NCBI GenBank assembly: GCA_959607715.1
Contig: CAUHNN010000008.1
Coordinates: 20,757-84,756, forward strand
Direction of reading: 5' to 3'
Source of the DNA: an uncultured Eggerthella sp.
Lineage (GTDB): Bacteria; Actinomycetota; Coriobacteriia; Coriobacteriales; Eggerthellaceae
Length of the DNA: 64,000 nt
The position numbers and the translations under genes are program-made. Of the stretch, positions 58,396 to 64,000 are shown in pieces; position 1 is the stretch's first letter, and every line of letters begins with the position of its first letter. The notes beneath the pieces were generated by a model. It did not search any database, had not been told where the DNA came from, and worked only from the letters and a program-made list of their open reading frames with translations.

Positions 58396-59690
58396 GACCC
58401 CACCTCCTCTTTTGTAGCTATCCCCAAAAAAGGCAGATCTTCCACCCAATCGGGAACGGCGATCCATCGAGACTCGCCCGTCACCAATTCCCGCTTAAAA
58501 CACGTTTCCGAACAGCATCTTCCCGTGGCGGGATCCTTGCGATACAAAGCCACTTCGCTTATTCCGCGGGAGCCATTCGGATACCTTGCCGTCTGAACCA
58601 CAAGATCTATGGCATCGGCAATCTGCGACTCGATCACCTCAACAGGCAGGTCGGCGCCATAGCGAACCATCGTCGCCAAACGAGAGATAGCCTCTTGCGG
58701 GGAATTGGCATGAAGTGTCGTTAGCGAACCATCGTGCCCAGTGCTCATGGCCTGGATCATATCGAGGGCTTCCGCTCCGCGACATTCCCCCACAACGATC
58801 CTATCGGGACGCATGCGCAGAGAATTCACAACGAGATCGCGAATCGTCACTTCCCCCACTCCTTCGGCATTTCGACTGCGCGCTTCGAGTCGAACAACGT
58901 GAGGGTGCTCCGTGAAACGCAGCTCGGCCGAGTCTTCGATGGTCACGATCCTCTCTCCGAAAGGAATAACCGCCGACAGCGCGTTAAGAAGCGTCGTTTT
59001 GCCGCTCCCCGTCCCTCCAGTCACCGCGACATTGCACCTTCTCCGAACCGCCCATACAAGCAATGCCTCGACCCTCTCATCGAAGGAACCGGCTTCTCTC
59101 ATCTCGCGCAATGTGAAAGCATGGGACCTGAATTTACGTATTGTCACGATCGGCCCGTCAAGAGCAAGAGGGGGAATGACGGCATTGACGCGATGGCCTT
59201 GGCTCAGACGAGCGTTAACCATCGGCGAAGACTCATCCACGCGCCGACCAAGAGGACCAAGGATTCGATCGATGAGGGCGTGCACCTCTCCGTCATTCGC
59301 GAAAGCTTGATCGGCTTTCACGATTCGTCCATCCCTCTCGAAGAAGAGCGACGACGCTCCGTTCACCATCACCTCGGTCACCGATTCATCAGACAGCAGA
59401 TCCTCAAGCGGGCCAAACCCGAAAACATCATCAAGATAGCGACCGACTACCTGCTCGCGCGTCCAAGGTTCGCTAACGAGCCAAGGCTCATCCTTGATGA
59501 CCTGTTCGGCAAGCAATCTCAACTCGCTGCGCGCTTGGTAGGGATGGGCGGATATCATACGTGCAGCTTCGACCGGAGGCACCAGCTGAGAAACGCGCTC
59601 ACGAACCGCATCGAGGGTTTGGGCAATGGTGTTATCCAGGGAAGGCGCGAACGAATCGGAATGAACACGCGCACGAGAGATCAAAGACAT
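58368..59690 (-). CDS. tadA: Tad pilus assembly ATPase TadA/CpaF
   Basis: 440 residues. The N-terminal domain (FGFGPLEDLLSDESVTEVMV, then NGASSLFFERDG) is typical of CpaF. The ATPase core has Walker A TGGTGSGKTTLLN (K231), the Asp box IEDSAELR, Walker B L-R-M-R-P-D-R-I-V-V-G-E-C-R and the His box TGHDGSLTTLHANS. It powers pilus extension and perhaps retraction. It overlaps tadZ by 10 bp and tadB by 28 bp. Confidence 0.96.
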   Translation of the reverse strand: MSLISRARVHSDSFAPSLDNTIAQTLDAVRERVSQLVPPVEAARMISAHPYQARSELRLLAEQVIKDEPWLVSEPWTREQVVGRYLDDVFGFGPLEDLLSDESVTEVMVNGASSLFFERDGRIVKADQAFANDGEVHALIDRILGPLGRRVDESSPMVNARLSQGHRVNAVIPPLALDGPIVTIRKFRSHAFTLREMREAGSFDERVEALLVWAVRRRCNVAVTGGTGSGKTTLLNALSAVIPFGERIVTIEDSAELRFTEHPHVVRLEARSRNAEGVGEVTIRDLVVNSLRMRPDRIVVGECRGAEALDMIQAMSTGHDGSLTTLHANSPQEAISRLATMVRYGADLPVEVIESQIADAIDLVVQTARYPNGSRGISEVALYRKDPATGRCCSETCFKRELVTGESRWIAVPDWVEDLPFLGIATKEEVGSWRESLRLS

Positions 59691-61066
59691 GCTGCTCGAC
59701 CTCGCCTCAGCCTCGAAAGCAAACCCCTCCTCTTTCCGCGCTCCCCTTCAGCGGCAAGCGCCTCCTCCTCCCCACCATGCTCAATTAAAACCTCGTCGCA
59801 TAGCTTGCGAAGGCTTTCGCTGAAGGGGTTCTTCTCGGCCAGCAACTCGCGTGGTAGACCCGCGCCGAGGAGCTCGCCCACTTCCTTGCCTCCGTCCTTA
59901 AGCTCCTTGACGGCCGATCCCTCAAGCGCACACGAAACATCGAACGAGGTCAGAATCGCATGGCGTGAGCAGAAATTGAGGACAAAGTGAAACGATTTCG
60001 TCGCTATCCCGCACCTGCGACACAAATCAAGAGCATGGGAGCAGGCTCTGATAGAAGAAGGGCGCTGGTCGAGCATGAAGAGAACTTTGTCGGCGGACTC
60101 TATAATCTGAGCATGCTGCTCCGACCAAAATGCACCAGTATTGATGATGACGAAATCGAAATACCCCTTCACGTACTCAATCAACTCCGCCATTCTGCCC
60201 ATAATGAGCTCCGATTGCTCAAGGCGTTTCGGGGAGGCAATAAGAGCAGGCAAAGCACCTTGACCCTCGAGCTGATCGATGCGTTGCGGGTCGGCCATCA
60301 ACTCTTCGATCCCGATCGCATCATCTAGACGCAACAAATACCCCATGTCTCCAAACTGGAGATCAGCATCAAGAAGCAACGTCTTCTTGCCCGATGATTG
60401 CAGGTAGACGGCAGCGCTGGCCGCAACGGTGCTCTTCCCCACGCCGCCGCTTCCACTCACTACGGCCACCACGCAAGCTTCATGCGTCGCCTTACTCTTT
60501 TCGAAAGTAACCGAAGCGATAAGATCGGCCTCGCTCTTCGCGATTTCACTTCCACGAAGAAGAGCAGGGGCGTCAATCCTCGGGGGAACAAGATCGAAGG
60601 ATCCAATGGGATCGCCTGGTTCCTCCACCTCCAACGTCGAGGTGGTGATAGCCTCTCCCGACGAGCGCGATTGACTGCATACTTCCCTCGATTTAGCACG
60701 AAAGCGCTCTTTGCAGAGAGCATAGCGAGAAGCGAATTGATCTCGGGAACGAATAAGCCCCACGCCCGCTGCTTCACATCTCCCGAGAACCGATCCCGCA
60801 GCATCGAAGGAGATGAGGTCGACGGCGCGATTGCTCCCATCCCGCTTCAGGGCAGCAGCAAGGTTGATGCCATCCATAGCATCGCTTGAAACGACCCAAG
60901 CAGCATCGAGATCCCCGTCGGCCCGGAAAATCCTTCTTGCCTCAAACGGATCGCTTACGATGTCAAGCCATGTCTCAGATTCCAGGGCTTCACCCTCAAG
61001 ACCTATGGTTTCAGGATAGTGAAGGGTTTCGCTATCAAGGCAAAGCAACATCTTTCGATCACTCAT
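59681..61066 (-). CDS. tadZ: Tad localisation ATPase TadZ/CpaE (ParA-like)
   Basis: 461 residues from ATG 61066 behind AAAGGAGACG, overlapping cpaB by 8 bp. The N-terminal 150 residues are a receiver-like domain. The ParA/MinD ATPase begins near residue 198 with SGSGGVGKST (deviant Walker A, K211), then LLLDADLQFGDMGYLL and FVIINTGAFWSEQ. TadZ places the pilus machine in the cell. The C-terminus is very basic (KRRGLLSRLRRGRAA), perhaps contacting membrane or nucleoid. Confidence 0.9.
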   Translation of the reverse strand: MSDRKMLLCLDSETLHYPETIGLEGEALESETWLDIVSDPFEARRIFRADGDLDAAWVVSSDAMDGINLAAALKRDGSNRAVDLISFDAAGSVLGRCEAAGVGLIRSRDQFASRYALCKERFRAKSREVCSQSRSSGEAITTSTLEVEEPGDPIGSFDLVPPRIDAPALLRGSEIAKSEADLIASVTFEKSKATHEACVVAVVSGSGGVGKSTVAASAAVYLQSSGKKTLLLDADLQFGDMGYLLRLDDAIGIEELMADPQRIDQLEGQGALPALIASPKRLEQSELIMGRMAELIEYVKGYFDFVIINTGAFWSEQHAQIIESADKVLFMLDQRPSSIRACSHALDLCRRCGIATKSFHFVLNFCSRHAILTSFDVSCALEGSAVKELKDGGKEVGELLGAGLPRELLAEKNPFSESLRKLCDEVLIEHGGEEEALAAEGERGKRRGLLSRLRRGRAACL

Positions 61067-61748
61067 CTCCGTCTCCTTTCGTATCGGCGGAAACCGCTGA
61101 AGAGGCCGTCGCATCCGTATCTGTTTTTGCGGGAAGGGTGAAGTAGATGTCCATCGATTGTGAAGCGGTCACGAATTCTTGGGACTGATCAAGGGGCACA
61201 GCAAGCGTCACCCAACTCACACTCGTCTTTTTTGAGTCGGTAGTGTCGGCGTTCGTTGCCAGAACAAGAACGGAGGAACCAATCCTGGTCGTCGTTGCGC
61301 CCACCGCATAGACATCCACGATGTTTCCTGGAGAAAGAGATCCACCTACAGCCTGAACATCTTTGGCGGGAACGGAAAGCGCAACGCATCCTTCAGGGAT
61401 GTCGAGGGCCGACTTCTCGCCTTCAAAACGTTTGAAACAGAGAACCTCTCCGGAAACGACGAAAGAAGTGGTCTGCCTACCCTGGATTTGATCCAAAGAC
61501 GTTACGCTGCCTTCGGGCAGAAGGTCGCTCAGCCATGTTCTTGATTCGCTATTTGCGGAAGTGACGATCTCGCCCGGGTATATATCTTTCGTTGCGACGA
61601 GCACCTCGACCTGTTCGCCGCCATAGCGCTCCATCGCTTCACGACGAGCGGCATCCGCCTCGCCCCTCACGAATGAGGCGTACATAAGCACGCAAACAAC
61701 GCAGAAAATACCGCATGAAATGCTTGCGACCATCACTCCCCGTTTCAT
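61059..61748 (-). CDS. cpaB: Tad pilus assembly protein CpaB/RcpC (SAF domain)
   Basis: 229 residues. An N-terminal membrane helix (VMVASISCGIFCVVCVLMY) is followed by the SAF domain: VLVATKDIYPGEIVT and the RcpC region CVALSVPAKDVQAVGGSLSPGN, then IVDVYAV. In Gram-negative systems it stabilises the secretin; in Gram-positive loci it probably acts in the wall space. First gene of the Tad operon; a 121-nt gap to the terminator at 61.87-61.90 kb must hold the operon promoter, though no clear one is seen. Confidence 0.88.
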   Translation of the reverse strand: MKRGVMVASISCGIFCVVCVLMYASFVRGEADAARREAMERYGGEQVEVLVATKDIYPGEIVTSANSESRTWLSDLLPEGSVTSLDQIQGRQTTSFVVSGEVLCFKRFEGEKSALDIPEGCVALSVPAKDVQAVGGSLSPGNIVDVYAVGATTTRIGSSVLVLATNADTTDSKKTSVSWVTLAVPLDQSQEFVTASQSMDIYFTLPAKTDTDATASSAVSADTKGDGDE

Positions 61749-61869
61749 ACCAACCTCGCTTTCTCGCCTTTACCATGTTCGCGACGAGATCAGAAATGAA
61801 TAGAAAGAACTACGAAGATAAAAGCGAAACGGCTCGCAACCCACGCAAGGCATGCAAAGAGCTCAAAAC

Positions 61870-61900
61870 AAAAAAAGCCCAGGGCAACAAGCCCTGGGCT
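61870..61900 (-). terminator. Terminator upstream of the Tad operon
   Basis: A 10-bp perfect stem AGCCCAGGGC/GCCCTGGGCT, followed on the minus strand by TTTTTTGTTTTG. It ends the zinc-ribbon gene unit and isolates the Tad operon. Confidence 0.9.
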
Positions 61901-61987
61901 AACGTAGGCGATCTTCGATGAAAGGAGCGAAATCTACCCGCTAAAAATCGAAACACATTTCGAAGTCAATAGAGGAAACGAAGCGAA

Positions 61988-62719
61988 TTAACTGCGCTTG
62001 GTTCCGCAATGCGCACAAAACGAGCCGGAAACATTGGTGAATCCACACGCAGAGCACACCCATTCCGACGACGGGGCGGGAGGAGCGACCGTCACAGGCT
62101 CGGTAGGCTGAACATCAACAACGACTTCCTTCTTCTGCTCCACAAAAGACTGCGGCGCAGCAACGGGATGGGAAGCGGAAGCAGAATCCGCAGAAGGGGT
62201 CGGAGCGGTGGCCGCTTTGACGTATTCCGACATCGGAGAAGCGCTCGCGCTACAAGCGTCATCTCCACCGGAAAGGGTCTTTCGAATAACGGAAGTGTTC
62301 TTCCAGATGAGAATAGTCATCATCATGAATTCGAAAAAGAGGCGGTGAAGAACCTCGAGGATAACGAAAAGGATGAGGAAGCCGAGAATCGCCAAAAGAA
62401 CGGAAGCCGGATCATACATGATGCCGAATAGCGAAGAAATGATCGAAGCAGCGCAACCAAACGCGATGGAGAGTGCAATGAAAAGATACAAGACGATGAG
62501 TATCTTTTCGATAAGAAGGCTCTCGAATCGAATGAAAGGACCCCAATCCTTCTTCAAGCCAAGAGGCGTTGCTTTACCGGTGGAAACGAACTTCCTGTAA
62601 AGAAGAACCGTACAAACGATAGAAGCGATGAATCCAATGAAGGAAAGAAAGGCCAAAGCACCCCCAGAAAGAGCAAGGGCATTGAACGCAGAATTGCCGC
62701 CATAGCCGTACCAATACAT
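61988..62719 (-). CDS. Multi-pass membrane protein with C-terminal zinc ribbon
   Basis: 243 residues from ATG 62719 behind GAGAGGAG; a frame extending to 62803 lacks a ribosome-binding site. Three to four hydrophobic segments are visible (ALAFLSFIGFIASIVCTVLL, ILIVLYLFIALSIAF, VLLAILGFLILFVILEVL). A Ser/Ala/Pro-rich linker then leads to a final double zinc knuckle CSACGFTNVSGSFCAHCG. Not recognised as a named family. It lies between the Tad operon and another zinc-ribbon protein gene on the same strand. Confidence 0.7.
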   Translation of the reverse strand: MYWYGYGGNSAFNALALSGGALAFLSFIGFIASIVCTVLLYRKFVSTGKATPLGLKKDWGPFIRFESLLIEKILIVLYLFIALSIAFGCAASIISSLFGIMYDPASVLLAILGFLILFVILEVLHRLFFEFMMMTILIWKNTSVIRKTLSGGDDACSASASPMSEYVKAATAPTPSADSASASHPVAAPQSFVEQKKEVVVDVQPTEPVTVAPPAPSSEWVCSACGFTNVSGSFCAHCGTKRS

Positions 62720-62885
62720 ATTTCTCCTCTCGTAAAACGAAAACAACACAGCAAACATCCTGATCAAAGCGTAAAAAGACTTTACAAGACCAAGAAAGCC
62801 CATTTTACCCGATCGTCAGCGAAAGCATATCAGCGAGCAGCGAAAGGACACGGGGGTACCTGCCCGAAAGAAAGCTGAGGGACAA

Positions 62886-63890
62886 TTAGTCACGAGGAGA
62901 TGCCGGCTTGGCATCAGGATAAAGCGATTTGAAATCAGTCAAATACTTGTTGTCGCCATTGACCCTAACGCGAGCCAGAGGTTCGCAAATCTCATCAGAA
63001 TGGCCTTTAGGATCAGCGTAGGAAAGACTGTTATCCCATGCCGAGCAGATAACCTGAATGCGCATCAAGCAATCGTAATAGCACGTAACGATGTCGTTGT
63101 ACGAAGCGTAATACTCCGAAGAGGAAGGAACGGAGTAATCGCTTACTTCGTAGTACGCCTCAGAAACCTGAGAATACAAGTCGAAAGCATCCTCGGCGGC
63201 ATCCTGACGCTTCGACATGGACTTGACCAGATAGGTAGAATTGAACGTATCAGCAACCTTTGAAATGCGCTCATCGAATACACCAAGATCGTCGTAATAC
63301 GAAGAAAGATCACGATAAATCGCCCGATCTTCCGAGGAGGTAGGATCAGAAGAGACCTTCTCATCTTGATCGGAGCGAGAGCCCTGAGGAGCAGTTGAAT
63401 CATCTTGCTGCGTCTGCGTCTGGCTCGATCCTTTGTCAAGCGAGGGAGATCCAGCAAGAGCGTTAAATGCAACAAACGCAATGGCGATCACCAATAGAAC
63501 GGCCAATACCGCAACAGCGATAATCAAGCCCGTCTTCTTGCCGTCAGTAGGACGCGAATCGCTCTGTGCGGGCCGTTGATCAGGAGCAGGCTGACGATAC
63601 GAACGCGGAGTAGATGTCGAGGACTCGACCCTGGGAAGCGGAGCAGTCGAAGACGGCGAGTACCCCATTCGATGAGTCTCTCGGGCGGAAGAAGATTCCG
63701 CTGCAGCCGGCTCCCCGCTCGCCATGATGTCAAGCCCTTCAAGAGAAGCAGTCTTCTCTTGAGAAACGCTTTCAGAAGAAGCGATGGAGGAATCCTGTCC
63801 ATTCGGGACAGGGGAACCACATGAAGTGCAAAAATTTGCACCCGATTCAAGCTGGCTACCGCAATGGGTACAGAACTTTTGTGCAGACAT
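62886..63890 (-). CDS. Zinc-ribbon protein with single membrane helix and extracellular domain
   Basis: 334 residues. The N-terminal zinc ribbon is CTHCGSQLESGANFCTSCG (two CxxCG knuckles). A Ser/Pro-rich linker to about residue 115 follows, then one membrane helix (GLIIAVAVLAVLLVIAIAFV), an acidic Ser/Thr/Gln-rich stalk and a C-terminal helical domain of about 130 residues with three cysteines. The zinc ribbon would be cytosolic and the helical domain outside. No family recognised. A 166-nt gap separates it from the next zinc-ribbon gene, so they may have separate promoters. Confidence 0.75.
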   Translation of the reverse strand: MSAQKFCTHCGSQLESGANFCTSCGSPVPNGQDSSIASSESVSQEKTASLEGLDIMASGEPAAAESSSARETHRMGYSPSSTAPLPRVESSTSTPRSYRQPAPDQRPAQSDSRPTDGKKTGLIIAVAVLAVLLVIAIAFVAFNALAGSPSLDKGSSQTQTQQDDSTAPQGSRSDQDEKVSSDPTSSEDRAIYRDLSSYYDDLGVFDERISKVADTFNSTYLVKSMSKRQDAAEDAFDLYSQVSEAYYEVSDYSVPSSSEYYASYNDIVTCYYDCLMRIQVICSAWDNSLSYADPKGHSDEICEPLARVRVNGDNKYLTDFKSLYPDAKPASPRD

Positions 63891-63967
63891 GAGAGCGATC
63901 CTTCCGAAAATAAACTACGACCATTTCATCATAAGAAACTCAAGAAGGGAAGAACGGCGCCGGGAAC

Positions 63968-64000
63968 GCGAAAGGGGCCCTCGGCGTCCTGCCGGGGCCC
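63968..64000. terminator. Possible terminator cut by the window edge
   Basis: GGGGCCC occurs twice in the last 30 bases with an intervening stretch that could form a hairpin loop, preceded by AAA. The right flank is missing. Confidence 0.3.

Overview
The window is GC-rich bacterial DNA that is almost fully coding. No stretch of more than 300 bases lacks a gene, and there is no rRNA, CRISPR array, insertion sequence or prophage. It looks like a chromosome segment of an Actinomycetota bacterium, most likely class Coriobacteriia (an Eggerthellaceae-like gut or oral anaerobe). The support is an actinobacterial-size RpoB/RpoC pair, an actinobacterial-type SOS box, a Tad pilus locus without a secretin, a fused SecDF, PdxS/PdxT-type vitamin B6 synthesis and anaerobe-type ferrous iron uptake. 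The class assignment is an inference from gene content, not from a search. Most genes are on the minus strand. The plus-strand genes are trmH-like, queH-queA, the NYN gene, pdxST and thrC.

Layout, left to right. 1-4.1 kb: a DEAD-box RNA helicase cut by the window edge, lysC-asd (entry to the aspartate pathway) and a DUF47/PhoU-like protein. 4.1-10.5 kb: a recJ-recQ fusion, rel ((p)ppGpp synthetase/hydrolase) and an MBL-fold hydrolase in one operon. 10.6-13.5 kb: glmU-prs-pth. 13.6-17.8 kb: polyprenyl diphosphate synthase plus a peptidoglycan-binding protein, tRNA-Leu(UAA), and an FtsB-like protein plus a Ppx/GppA phosphatase. 17.9-23 kb: yebC, a SpoU-family methyltransferase, hisE-glmM and mtaD. 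23-31 kb: rpoB-rpoC from a clear promoter; RpoC ends in a helix-hairpin-helix module strikingly like the C-terminal domain of the alpha subunit. 31-37.4 kb: DUF2797, secDF-DUF1292 and HAD-tgt. 37.4-43.2 kb: a queH-queA fusion, a NYN-LOTUS protein and the pdxR/pdxST vitamin B6 locus. 43.3-46.6 kb: feoA-feoA-feoB plus a small Cys-rich protein, with two matching operator-like palindromes. 46.7-49.8 kb: ruvCAB with an SOS box, a small partner gene and a DtxR-family repressor. 49.9-51.5 kb: thrC.

51.6-61.7 kb is a compact Tad (tight adherence) pilus operon on the minus strand: cpaB, tadZ, tadA, tadB, tadC, two Flp-type pilins, a TadE-like protein, a TadG-like protein, a second TadE-like protein, then a lipoprotein, a DUF192 protein and a zinc-ribbon protein. 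Nearly every junction overlaps or is only a few bases, so translation is probably coupled throughout. The prepilin peptidase is not in the window. Two zinc-ribbon membrane proteins lie just beyond, at 62-63.9 kb.

The points most worth a second look are the alpha-CTD-like tail of RpoC, the three gene fusions (RecJ-RecQ, QueH-QueA, SecD-SecF; the last is common), a perfect 16-bp inverted repeat inside pdxT that coincides with an apparent in-frame insertion, the paired iron-operator candidates, and the non-standard tail genes of the Tad operon.
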